Shown piece after piece: positions 10,880 through 23,992 of a stretch of 64,000 nt of DNA. The stretch's first letter is position 1. The number at the start of each line of letters is the position of its first letter. The notes beneath the pieces are model-generated. The model ran no database searches. It saw only the letters and a list, made by a program, of their open reading frames with translations, and was not told the DNA's origin. Source of the stretch: Nymphaea colorata (lineage: Eukaryota; Streptophyta; Magnoliopsida; Nymphaeales; Nymphaeaceae); NCBI RefSeq assembly GCF_008831285.2, contig NC_045146.1:20701149-20765148 (forward strand), in the 5' to 3' direction. Both the position numbers and the translations under genes were made by a program.

Positions 10880-13800
10880 ATGATTGGTTAACTGAAGTTT
10901 TGTTTTCTTAATTAGGCCCACAAACCAACACCAACTAGAGATTAACCGAGTTGAAACTACGGAAAGACAACGAGGATGGGAGAAACCGATATTGTATTCA
11001 AGGCAGAATTTGATTCTCTGTTTATTGCGTTTTAAAAGAAGGTACCAAGGTTATATGCGGTTTCCATTTGAAAATTTGATGAAACATACTCAGCCACAAC
11101 CAAACACAGATCAGTTTCTACATGCAATCGCATTTGAGTTCTGTTGGTTCTATTGACAACACTTCAAACAGAGGAGTTACACCACAAACTGGATCCAGGT
11201 CCTCCATTAACCAGACCAATTTTGACATAAGCGTAATACTTCACCCACCATGATCAGCTAGCTTTTTTATTGCCCACAGTGACAGTGGTGACTTGGGCAC
11301 ACATGCATCTTTGGAGGATCAAAAGAGAGGGGGGCATCAAGAGGCTTTAGCCAAATTCCAGCTAGTCTAGGCTGGATCCATGAAACGAGCCAGCCACTTC
11401 ACGTGCATGCCTCTACAAATCCACTCATACATGTCTCTTTCCCAGTACATGGAAGACCCTCTTAGTTGTATGCCCATGTGGGGTGCCTCCTCCTGATCCC
11501 CCTATTTTTGCCTCAGGACATGAGCTGGATACCCACATTTAGAATCTAAAAGATCCCCTTCAACTAGCTCATCAAAAACAACCTTGCAACATATATATAT
11601 ATATATATTGCACTGAGGATCTGGTATGGATCAAATACAATCTGAGCAACTGATTTGAAGGTCCCAGGAGGGTTAACCTCTCAAACAACTGGCCAACCAG
11701 CTGCTGTATATGGTTAGTCATCGGAAGAGAAGGGAGGGGAACATGCTTCTGGGGAAGGGCAAACCAATTATATGGTTCTTTACATGTCTTGGAAAGCATG
11801 CCCACTTACTTGATGGAACACATATTGGTACTTTATTTCAATAGATATATATGGGACCCAAGAAATTGTTAGCACATCTGCATATTTATTTTTGAGGGAC
11901 CATGGCCCTCAAGTAAGATGGAAGAGGCCCTGTGGATGAGCTGCCACTCCTAGTTAGATATGTAGAAACCAGACAAAAGAATGGTGTGCTGCCTTAAATA
12001 GTCTGCTTGTGAAACTGCAAAGCCTTTCCTGGTCCTATATGTATGAACGCTTTGATGCTTCAACCCTGCTGTTTCCTTTGGATTTTCATGGCAAGCACAT
12101 ACCATGGAAGATCCATCGCTCATATTTTACAGATGATCTAGCATATGAAGCGCACAAGCAAGGGGATCCCACCATGCTTGTTATGTTTGAATAATTGGGG
12201 GTAGCCATGTACAAATGAAGAGGATCATGCTTCTGAGTTCTCAGCAAATGTTTGGCATCATCCATCAGCTCTGAAAGTAGAACTGCAAACATGGGCTGGC
12301 ATTAAAACAAGCACCAATTATTGGTTGGGCTAGTTAATGGAACTGATCAGGATGGTCACTATAATAGTGACAAGTGTTTTCTGCTCAAGAAGAAAGAAAG
12401 AAAGAAGAAATAGATGTAACAAACTGTTCACAGTTAATTTGAGAGATAAATTTAAGTAGATACTGAACTTTCTCTCGGATTCTAATCCAGGGGCCAATCC
12501 AAATCCTCCCGCGGGCCACAAACATCTATTTGGCACTGCATTTGGATCCTTAATATACTATCTTTAAATTATCTTAGATTTATCATGCTCATTATTTGCG
12601 TCAAAAGAAAATTTTTACGTACCTTTAGGAGTTTAGTTTCTTATCTTGGTTATCTTGTTTCCTCCCTGCTATAAATATACCGCTTATTCCTCGAACCCTC
12701 TTAGTTAGTGGTAGATCACGGTATCCTCCGCATTCTTCTGATTGCAGAAATTTTGAGTCCGTTTATAAAATTTGCTCAAAAGTCGAAGAACTGATGAACT
12801 TTTCCAGTTTCTCAATATACCATTTTATGTACTTGTGTTTAATGTCTTCAAAGATCGTTCACCAGAGCTTGACTTTGAAATGTTACAGACTAATTACGCA
12901 GTTTTTTTCTATCGCTCCGCTTCTGTTAGGCACTGTTAGAATCTGGCTTTGGATTCTTATTTTCTTGGCCTTTTCGCCTTCGAGGGGATCAATTTCTCTA
13001 ATATATTTAGAATTTTTGGGGTTTTACCTCCAAGAGGTTGTTGTAGATCATAGTTATAATTTTCAGGACATAACAACATCGTTTGGGCTACGTGCTCATT
13101 TGGATGTTTTACATATGGCCAAGCCTTGGACTGATAAGAGAAATAAAATCGAAGAAGCATTTATCCATATATCTCAAAAAAGAATAAAATAAGAAAAAAC
13201 AGATCATATGTGTGAGCGCCTCTGTGTTTCTAGGCTGGCATATCACTAAATCCTTGTTGCGATGTCCTGTTTTTCTCCTTCAGAATTGTCGCTAGATTCT
13301 TTACATCTTTATACCGATATAAAGATCAAAAGATTGTTTTTGACATATCGAAAGTACCGTGACAGATATTCTTTTATTTGTATCCGAGTAATCGACAAAC
13401 AATCCTTTATGGCCTATGCATTGGATGTCAGCTAGAATTAACAGCAGCTACCTGCAAGGTACCTGTAGTCCGTGTCCATCAGTTGCCTAATCGTCAGTAA
13501 AGAATCTTTCTCTCTTACAAGGAATATCACTAATATCATATCACTAATATCAGCATGTTGAGATTTGGAAAATCTCACATTTACTGCACCTCTGGAGAAA
13601 GGAAATGAACAAAAAAAGCAGAACTTGTAGAAAAAATTAATGTCCTGAAAAGTGGCGTTTTTCACTGCCGTGCTTATCTTGGAACCATTTGACAATTAAT
13701 TTGATATAAATATTCGGTAGATTAAATCCTCATAATTAATAATTTTAGTAATTGTGCGTGTCTCTCCCTTCTTCTCTTCTTCACCTCCTTAGTTGACTCA

Positions 13801-15276
13801 TACTTGAAGAAGTAGGTTTTGCCTTTTCAAAAGGCAGTATTCAGTTTGTCATAGACAAGTAACATTGCATGATTTCTATGTATTTTACAGGCTAACTTTC
13901 AGTAGAAAATGTGATATTTTCGGGAACTCAAAATGACCAAAGTACCCTCAACATTGAGCCTATGCAAGACTGGCTTTTGAGTAGTGGAGAAACTACCAGT
14001 CTCATCAGGAAACTGGTGTTTTCTCCATGTCAACAAAGAGAAGATGGGAAAGGTAGGTTAGGCTATTGCGGGCAATTTGTTTTCCGACTGGTATTCAAGG
14101 CCATTTCTGACCGTCGCTATCCGCCACTATAATCATATACAAAAGCCACACTGCACCTGAGCCAAAAAAAAAATGCAGAACACATTAAAATTGACTTCAT
14201 TAGGCTAAGCAATGGCCCGCAGCAAGTTCATTATTTTATCTGCTTCTAGTTTGTTTCGGATTTTAAGCAATTTCTTTTTTTTTTCTTTTACTAACTACGC
14301 AATATTCCTACCATTGTAGAAAAAGAAAAAGAGGAAAACCCACCTTTTCAAAGAGAAAATGTGGGGAGAACTTCCGCTAAATTCTAGCCCATTTGTACCT
14401 TGAAGGTCACATGACTCCAGAAACAGCATACTGTGAATGAGTAAATGTAGGGAAATCCCCCTCTCCCCGCTAAACTCTTGGCAATTTGTGACCTTCGATA
14501 GCACATATTTCCGGAAAATGTTGTGTGCTATATGAGAAAGTATAGGGAAAATTTTACCCTCAATTTTTGGCAGGTCCCATCTTGGATGCCATATAAATTC
14601 GGATTGCAGATAAATAATGCTCATATTCACATATGTACAACAGAAATTTACCCTATCTTTTCTTTAATTTTGCAATATAATAATTAACAGAACGGAACGA
14701 GCAATTGCAGATAAACAACAGCCACAACAAAATTTTTATATCTAAAGACGAGAAAAAGTAAAAAAAAAAATGCGAATCCACCGAGTAAAAAACTGCTCGC
14801 GGGAAAAATCACAGTCAGACTCTCTGGTCCACATTTTTGTGCACGTAGATGTGGGCGTGAATGTCACGACTTCCTAGAGGTGTCAGTCTTGGTCAAAATA
14901 TAGATCGACCACAAATTTATTGGTTGACCATTTAGCCGTATTCCAAGAAATATTTAAAAAAATTGAAGAGTAAAAGTTTCAAATAAAAAAAAAAACCACC
15001 CATTCCCCAGAAGAATCTCAAATGATCGGCAACAATGAATTGCCTCACGATTCATGAAAAACCCCCCCTTCATTCCTCTTTTTCTTGAATAATCCGCTAT
15101 TTCGCCAACTCAACGCAGAGAGCATCAGGCGCGCTCACGAATTCCTTCCCAGCTGAAAACTATGGAGTAGAAAGAGAAGAACATCAAATGCTGTTAATTT
15201 CCTTCTTTTGGTCTTCCTGCCAGTGGGTGTTTCATCTCCCTGACGACCACCCACAAAATTTTAACGCTAGAAAACC
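10880..15276. other. Gene-free spacer downstream of the RRM gene
   Basis: AT-rich, with no family-level coding match. A TATA-like TATAAATATA at about 12671 lies roughly 115 bp before a 132-codon plus-strand frame (12794-13192). The predicted peptide is hydrophobic and unrecognised, and is listed only as a weak candidate under findings. Confidence 0.4.
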
Positions 15277-16679
15277 TCAGGAGGGAGAAGTTCTCTGCTC
15301 AGCATTGCCACCTGATGGCGGTGGCTGAGAGGAGGAGGCAGGGGAGGCAGTTGCTGTGGTCGCCGTCACGCTGCCGGCTGCATTTCACCACAGACTGTCA
15401 ATAGATTCAGTGTAGCCATATGACCGTTTTACCGGAAGCCGGTTTCATTATTGACAAGACGGAAGAAGGAAAAATCTGACAAAGATATAAGGGAAAAGAA
15501 AGCCTTACCTGTGTTGGACTGAACATTTGTGGGTAAGGAGAGAATGGGAGTTCCGGGATGCTGCTGCTGGGGCATATAAGGATGATACTGAACCACTTGA
15601 GGGTATTGCATACTGCTTTGTGGGTATTGTGCGTAGTATGGGTACATTCCTGGGTTGGGCAGCATCCCTAGCCCTCCATAGTAGTTGGGCAACTGGTTAC
15701 CACCAAACGGATTGTAATATGCCTGCAATTTCAGAGGACGCCCGTCTTTATACATCATCTGATCTACCAGTGTTAGCATCACTTAATGTAACTATTAATG
15801 ATGTCAAACACCTAAAAGAAAAGGTTAAAAAAGAAAAAAGAACTAACCATGGCGTACATGTTTTCTTGAGGATAACCAGTAAAGCTGAACAAGAAGAAAG
15901 ATTCGCTAGTGAGATATCGGAACGAAAGGTACGAGCCATTAGTTGTTTATTATCTTAAGACCAGAGATGCAGTCGTTACCCGTAAGTTTGATAAGGAGCA
16001 GTTGGGCGGAATGTGTACTGAGGCTGCTGACGGTAAGAAGTCCCAGATGGGTGGTAAGCCGGAGCTCCGGCAGATCCGGCCGCCATTCTATACCGACCAC
16101 TTCCTTTAACGACAGAGAAAGAGAAAAATTCGTTTGTTGGTGTCTTTTTTATGGACACTATGTTTTCTGTTTCTGGTTGCTGATGAGATTAATCAATGAA
16201 ACTAACCTTGGTGGTGAGCGGTCGAGTTAGACGGACGGGCTCCAAGAACGGCCAAATTGCAGTTAGCCCTTCTGCCGTCGATCACAGGCGAAGGATCCAT
16301 ACAAGCCCTCGTTGCTGAATCTGCATCCTTAAATGTGACCTTCACACAGAGCAGAGAGGCGGAAGAGAAGGAAAAAGCAACAGCAAATGTGTGTATACTT
16401 ATAAGCAAACTCCTCAAAAAATAAAATAAAAAAACCGAAAGCAAAGCACTACAAGAGAACAGGTTTCTTTCAAATTCTTACAAAGCCATATCCCTTTGAT
16501 CTTCCTGTGGTCTTGTCCGTGATCACAACAGCTTCTAATATCTCCCCAAACTGCTCAAAGTAACGTCTCATTGTGTCCCTCTGCGTCTCCCATGCCAGCC
16601 CCCCGACGAAGATCTTTGTGTACGTTGTATCTCCAAACTGCCGACCACCGGCATTGTCCTGCCGTTGAATTTGCTCCAT
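15277..16679 (-). CDS. Single-RRM RNA-binding protein, RBM24/ARP1-like
   Basis: Six exons on the minus strand: 16482-16679, 16207-16339, 15980-16103, 15848-15884, 15509-15722 and 15277-15377. They total 807 nt and encode 268 residues; all introns are GT-AG and split codons rejoin in frame. One RRM spans about residues 20-97, with RNP2 KIFVGGL (22-28) and RNP1 KGYGFVTF (62-69). The exon 1/2 junction falls inside RNP1, between KGYGF and VTF. The remainder is a low-complexity Tyr/Pro/Gln/Met-rich tail ending in an Ala/Ser/Thr/Pro segment. This is the layout of the plant RBM24/RBM38-like group that includes ABA-regulated RNA-binding protein 1. Such proteins bind mRNA in nucleus or cytoplasm and influence splicing or stability; the targets of this member are unknown. 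The start is the first in-frame ATG, opening with MEQIQRQ. Family assignment is firm; the exact paralogue is not resolved. Confidence 0.92.
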
Positions 16680-16913
16680 CCCTCTTAGAAGAAACGATGG
16701 TAGACTATACAACCTTCCGAACTGTCAACAGATGGGGTCAGCTCAGCTCTAAGCTTTCCTTACAACAAGAAAAGCTTACATCCTACATCCCCATCTCCTT
16801 TTCCTCCTCCTCTCCCTCTCCCTCTCCTCAAAAACTAACAGCATTACCGTCTCTTTTGTCCCAAAACATGAGTTAGAAAGAGAGAAAGATCAATGGGCAG
16901 GATGGAGGAAAGA

Positions 16914-16932
16914 TGAGAGAGAGAGAGAGAGA
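16914..16932. repeat. (GA)n tract upstream of the RRM gene
   Basis: A GA dinucleotide run about 235 bp before the start codon of the minus-strand RRM gene, so it reads CT on the sense strand. Pyrimidine-rich leaders of this kind are common in plant 5'UTRs; a functional role is inference only. Confidence 0.6.
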
Positions 16933-16939
16933 AGGAGGA

Positions 16940-19646
16940 GGCAGGGAGAGGGGGTCTGGGCTGGATCAATGGTTGGTGTGGGCACCCACCGGCCACCAAC
17001 AGGAATTGGCCAGTGAATTGAAGGGGGAGAGTAGGAGATCTTATTTTTTGCTTAAATGTAGTTATATGTCAAGGGGAGGGCATGTGCTTCGCTGTCTTCA
17101 ACCTTTCTATTCCTTTGGCTCGTGCATTTAAGTTTTAATTAAAGACTGTGATTCTGTGAATATGTGGGTGAGTTGGGAGGATGCAACTTGACCGCTTTCA
17201 TACCAACGCCGCTCCGGATCAACCCCTCTGACCGGATATTTACCTTGCAAGTAAATCCCATGAGAAGCCCGATAATTGTGAGTAAATCCTGTGAGGAACC
17301 TGATAAGTGGGAATCAAAAGAGAAAAACAGAAAGAGATTATTATCATGGTGGTCCTTCTGCCAGTGATGGCAAATGCAGGGGAGGAAGGGCGTGTTTAAT
17401 GGCTAATTTGGGTTGGTATCAGACGTTGGGGGCCACTGAAACCATGTCTATCTCAATGCTTGGAAGAATCTTGTAAAGAATTACTGCATCTGTTTTTTTT
17501 TTTTTTTTTTTACAGTTTCGTGATTTTATACAGGGAGATTGGACGGGTTTTGATATCAGACTCAAATGTATGGTATGAAGCTATTTCTCCTCCAATTTTT
17601 CTTTTCTTTACCAATGCACAAATCAGATCTATTAACTCTTTGAGAAAAGTTAATAACTTGGCAAAACTGCTTTCTTTTTTCCTTGGATTAGGGTTCGGTA
17701 TGTACAGACTTGGGAGAGTGGTCCTTGGTTGATTGCTCCCCACAAAAGATTAAATGATAAATACGGTCAAGAAAGGACTCGATACAGCGCAAATGATTCT
17801 TCCACTTTCTCTTTTCCCCCGGATGGGGTCGCGCATAAATATGAAATTCATTCTTCATCATCGGCCAAATGTGAAAGTTTCAATCGATAAAGCGCAAATT
17901 TCGGCCGGTGGAGTGTGAATCATGATATAACTAAAAGGTATGTCACATTTTGTTTCATTACGCTATTTGTTTATGTATTTTATGTATGTGTTGTTTGTTT
18001 TACTTCTGATCGTTTCCGAAAAATACGAACAACAGACTCGAAGGTGAATCGATTGCCCTCTTGAGGCAAGAAAGTTTCGATTTCTGGGAGTTCGCGGAGC
18101 TCGATAGGTCGCAACATTTATGGATGCAATTGCTGATGACGGACGAGGATCTTCTACACCTAACCCTGATGGTGATGGATCAGCACATGGACTTTAAGTT
18201 TTAAATTTTTTTCTCTTTTTGGAGGCCAAGATTTGAGTAAGAGGGTAAATAAATCATTTTTTGCCCCCTTGCTGTAGGGGGATAAGGAGATGGCGAACGT
18301 GAAAGAAGGAAGACGGTTACTAGTGGATCTATTAAGCGAAGGTGGTAAAAACTAGATATGGTAAAAACTTGAATGGCCATCCAGAGGCTAAACCGGCCTA
18401 CATTGGCCGATATACTAACAGAAAATTCATTCAAGTTTTTGAGGTAAAAGCCGATAGGGACCGGTTTTGACATGAATTAGTAGTTTTTGAACATATACAG
18501 ATCAAAATAAAATGCCCCAAATACCAACTTACATTTCCGGGCAAACAATTTCTTGTATTCGAATTTTGCCCATCAAGGGGTTTTGGTCCTTGAAGCAGTA
18601 TTTGTTAATATTCCGAGAAAAAAAATAATCTGGAGTGGAAGAATAACACTAGGGGGCGTTTTCAGATTTGAAATCTATGGATCGATCTAATGTGGTTATG
18701 TCTGTCATTCTTTTGCTGATGTGTAAAAGATCCTGGGTACAATCCAAACCAAGGATCTGAAAGTTTCATATTACTTCTTTGCATTAGGAAAACATAACAA
18801 CTACATAGATATTCCCACCAGACCCTACATTGTTTAGGGCTATCTTCAGAAACGATTATGAAGTTGTAGGCTGCACGTTTAAAACCACAAGGATCAACGG
18901 AAAGTTGAACATATCAGACGAACAGAAGCGAAAGAAACCAAATCGTTCATCTTAGAATTTTATAAAATCTCTCTTTACATTTAAAAGCACCTCTTTTTAT
19001 AGATTTATAATGTTTCAGATGCGAAGATCGAATCCATAAAACAAATTGTCAACAGAGTGAGGGGACAATGTTGAAAATGAAGGAATTAGCTAGCCATACC
19101 TATTCATGAATGTATGTTTTATACATATATAAATTGAAAAACTAGACCACTTAAGGCAGGAACAAAACCGGAACACTTAAATTGTTGTTACAAAATATTG
19201 TACACGTCAACACTTTAACACGTTGATGATTATTAATTTAGTAGATAATATATCTTAATTCAAGTTATTTTTGTTAAAAGTTTTGATTCTTTAACAACCA
19301 AAATTTTAGTTTTGCAAGTGCCGTTAATTCTTTAAGATAAAAAAGTACATTTAAAATTTTAAAACTAATTAACTTAAAAATATATTTTTTTATCAAAATA
19401 GCTTCTAAGATCATATCTATAAAGTTGAACTGTACAAAAAATATATCGATAATGTACTCTAAGGGCGGGTTCACTTTTTGTCTAATCTATGTGGCAAGGG
19501 ATATAGAATACTTCTCCTCATATGTATCCATACAAACATGTTATAAAAGGGCTCGGTGTTCCTTTCCTCGCTGCAGGTTGCATCAGAAAACATTCTTTTA
19601 TATTTTGTTTAAAAGTCATGGATAAACTGCGTATAAGGGATTTTTC

Positions 19647-19681
<35 letters not shown>

Positions 19682-22600
19682 CGAATTCAAAAATACTAGA
19701 TGTTGGCGGATGGTTGACAACAAAAAATTTGTTACTGAAAGCTTAATAAACCATTGCTAAAAGAACTATGCACAAACCATCTTTGTATCATAAAGGATCG
19801 CCAATACTTCTGCGGCGACAGTTTTTTAGCAATAAATGTTTAATTCTTATCATCAAGTAGCATCTGCCATCCTACAGATTTAAACTCCACACACACACAC
19901 ATATTACCTCTGTCCCGGTGGTGGAAAATGTTACAGTAGCTTAGATTTTTAGTTCAGAATTTTAAATTGAAAGAGGTCAAGAGTTCAATAACTAGGATGT
20001 ACTTTTCTGACATAAATTAAAGAACTCATCACCTAAGTAACGTCAACCAAATTAGCCCGTTTTTTTCCTGTGGTCATAACATTCTGCCCCAAAGTACTTT
20101 CACTTGCTAGAAGGTTGGCTCAAGATCTTTTTAAGGTAAAGGATGTCAAGAATTCAACAACTAGAGCTCGTCTGTTAGTGCAAACTGCAGCTCGTTTATC
20201 CCACAAAAAGGGGGAGAAAAAAATCAGGAACAAATATGCTGTCACCTTCAAAAATATTTTTTGTTTTCATTGGAAAATCCCTGAGGATGTTAACTTTTAT
20301 GAAAATTATACACAAACATGAATAAAAAAAACTGTAACGAAGGTGCGCGTTTATGTGGGTATTTTCCTCCAAAAAAATATTTTTTTGATATCATCTCATA
20401 TTTTTTAAATTATCTGGAAAAAATAGTGTTGGTTTAAAAGAGCATGCTAACGTTAATATACCTTGAGAAGATTTATGACTTCAGAAACATTGAAAACACA
20501 TGCAACCTGGCTGCTATGTATAGAAGATCACGATCACGACATCACCACTTAAGTCTTACCTTACCTAAATCAACAGAGCTTTTGTTGATGTTGATAATAT
20601 TTTCTAATTCATTCGCAGGGAAAGAAATCGACCACTTCTTTGATTCCATGCAGTAGTAGCAAGTATGAGTATGAGGCCACTTGTTAATGCGAGCTTTCCA
20701 TTTCGACAAAGGCGGATTTGACGCTTCTCCTTTTCAAATCAAGGTTATTTAAGTTTGATCTTAACTTGATAGTTAACTTTCTAATTTATAGTATCTCACG
20801 GAACTTATCTGATATACTTAAGATAAATTATCGTAGTAAAATATTGTCATTTCTAATTCAAATTAATTGACACCCTTCTCTTTTTTTCCCCTCAGATAAA
20901 AAATGTTACTTTTGGGATGAAGAGACGTAGCTATATGTATTCATTCTGGAACCCGATTAATTAGTCAGGTCCGGTAAAGAAATTAAAGATTCGTTATGCA
21001 GCTTTATAACTAAATCTTCGTCTGACGATCAATTCGAATCCAACCCCTTCACATAGAAACGTTGAATTTTACGTTAATCGATTCCAAATTTGGTTCTAGA
21101 AAATGTCTGAATCCAATTACAGGACATGTGATTAAGTCGAAGCATTTACATCCCTAGCAAGACGCCGTCATGAAATGTGAATTTATTACCAGCTGGTTTC
21201 TGGCCAATCGTACTAATAATTCTTTAGAAAAGCATGATCTTTGCACACGCATCATGAGAGCAACTTGCAAGCCTCTGCCATTTGAGAGCAGGATGAAGCT
21301 CCAAACCCTACCAATTAGTGACGGACCCACATAAGTGTCCACACCAGCCCACAGAATTTGTTTCATATATATATATATATATAAAAGGAAGGAAGGAAAA
21401 GGAAAGAAAGGGAAAGAAAGAAATATGTATGTATTGAACAAAATAAGGTGTTAATGTATTGAACAACCCAAGGGTTGCGGGGGTATTGGTTAATTAAAGC
21501 TCTCAAACTTTTTAACGACACAATACATATAAATGAGCACATATAATGTAAAAAAAAAAAAATTGTGTCACACGATTGAATTTCTTGTTTTTCTGGCAAA
21601 TATAGACCAGCTCGTTTTGGAAATGCTGAAATTTAACTTTTTTCACTGAGATTTATGAGACACATTGTCAATCTTTTGTCAACTGGACCATGATGTTGCA
21701 TAACATTTAATCGCAACAGCTAGGGCTATGATTTTGGATGTCTTAGTTCATGTCGATTAGTGGAGGAGAAAAAATAGCTTAGAAGATAACCACCCGATAC
21801 GCAGCAGCAATATTTAGAAAATTGGCCGCCATCCCACGACCTTCTGTTTGAGTTCAACGGCCCTATTGCTACGTGACCTACAAGCCTAAGCTAATCATTG
21901 TTGACGAAGCATTTGTTCTTGGATCATATTAAAATACATAACCATGTTCCCGCCTCTCATATGATTCTCTTCTATCCAGCCTGTGTTACAACCTAATCAT
22001 AATCCTTGTTATTCTAATCATAATCCTACGTTCCTACCTGAGATAACACCATGGATTTTATATGTGTGTGTGTGTGTGTTGGTTGGTTGGTTGGGAGGGG
22101 GAGGGTGGGGGAGTGGGGGTGGCGCGTGCATGCGTGGGTTAGGCAACCTGCTATACATTCAGTTGAAAATGAGTGCTGGACCGGAAGTTGATGTTAAGAC
22201 AAGATGAAGAGTCCAATTGGAAAGATGGAATCTTATTACCAATGAGTTAATAGTGTTGATGAACATTAAAGATTGTTTATCAAGTTAAATCAGTAAAATA
22301 GATCAATTTCACGTGTCGATGGAAGAGGAGCGTGGAGTCTTTCTTCTATTTATTACTGCAAAGAGTAATATATCAAAGCAGTGAGACTTTTTTTTAAGGT
22401 TTAATTAGGGGAGACCGCCTTCAGTCTAAAACCCCAAGGCCATACTGTTATACTTCTCATGTTATAGCTTGTTATACTTCTTAGGTTATAGCTTGTTTTG
22501 GGGTTTTTAGTTGATCTATGGTACATTCTTTAACTCACATATGGCACTTGCCGCTGTTTGCGGCCTGGGCATCGAGCTGGCTCGGCCCAGGCCTGATGTC

Positions 22601-23992
22601 CGAAACCCAAGACTTTATGACTTGCGTTGAAAAGCGCACAGCCCAAATATATCTTTTCAAACCTGACGATTTTCCTAACATGATTGAAATAATTATGACA
22701 TTTTTTTGCAACATTTCCTATTTTTCCCGTTATTTTCTCGATTCTCAATGACTATGATGTCTCAGCTATAAATAAAAGAAAAAAAAAATACAAAGAAGGT
22801 GAAATCCACTGTGTTTAAACGGTGGATTCCATACAGCATGGATTTCAGATACCCTCGGATCTCAAACATGCACTAAAGGAGCTCCGTTTCAGTTCTGCCA
22901 ATTAAGTTTGCTTTCACATAATCCAAATTACGGTCCAAGGCATCTGTAAATTAAAGTACACCAAATCAATATAAATTTTTTCTGTTTTTCCACTGATTTC
23001 AGCCATGAACTGTCAGCCAGCCCATTTTTCGCTTAAAAATCAGATGTTTTGAGTAGGCATATCAAGTTGGCAACACATGGCACAAGGTAAAAACGAAAAA
23101 AGCAACTTGGTGTCGCTAGAAGACTCACTGATCTATGTGGATCAAATTTAGTCATAATACAAAGTGTAATTAGAATAAGACAAAAGATTTAGTACTAGCA
23201 GAAGCTAGAATCACAACAATGTCCCATGAACAGAGCAGCCCAGACAGTTTTGACGAGAAGACTTCCCATGAAAATATACTTCAACATGAACAATCCTTCC
23301 AATCTTCACTTCAAACAGAAAAAGAACACATAATCCTCCCAAGGAAATCAATGCAGCAGACCTCAACGATGCAAAACACCAAAAACCCGTATCACATCAG
23401 TATTCTTCCTATTCTTTGGAGCAGCAGCTGACCCAAAAAACACATCAGGTCCAAAATTTCATGCATAAACATTTCAAAGGGCATGCACATAGTGTAACCA
23501 GCAGACAGCAACATTTGCTTCTGGACGAATTGATTAGCATTGAATTCTTTGAACATTACATGTGGCTATACATTTCCCTCCCCAACTAGTCCCAATACGG
23601 CTTCCACTCTAACAGCCTATGGGGATGGCAAATGAATGAACCAATCTTGGCTTTACATGAAGATGAATGTTCACACAGGTCTGCATAAAACTGTCGAGGA
23701 AGCCTCATCTAGACGTTTCAGAAATGACATAAATTAGTCATTGAAAAGATAAAAGCTGAAAAGCCTTTCAACATCGGTAACAGTACATTTCAAAGTTTAA
23801 TGAGAGATAAACGCCAAATCCTCGAAGTTCCAACCAAACTCTACATGCTAGCAAGACAAGTTCACCCCCAGGAAATCACTCACTAACAAAGAAAATCCAT
23901 TATATGGAGAGAACTCAGATACAGCTAGACCAGTTGGAATACTTAGATTACGTAAAGTATAACATTTTGTGCCACCTATAAGTTATCTGCTT
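16940..23992. other. Gene-free spacer between two RNA-binding-protein genes
   Basis: AT-rich sequence with no supported exon. It holds a long T run (about 17492-17511), TA/TG microsatellites (19647-19681, 21366-21382, 22061-22079), a 24-bp near-repeat around GTTATAGCTTGTT (about 22445-22497), and an imperfect palindrome at 22801-22830 (GAAATCCACTG..CGGTGGATTCC). The upstream region of the RRM gene lies at the left edge. Confidence 0.5.
22801..22830. repeat. Imperfect ~30-bp palindrome
   Basis: GAAATCCACTGTGTTTAAAC pairs with the adjoining CGGTGGATTCC on the opposite strand. A related hairpin (TTCCACCGTTTG..AAAACCGTGGAT) lies at about 7453-7480, suggesting a dispersed fold-back family. Confidence 0.5.

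Noticed and set aside
15527-15958. 143-codon plus-strand frame
   Set aside because: It is antisense to exons 4 and 5 of the RRM gene and has no domain of its own.
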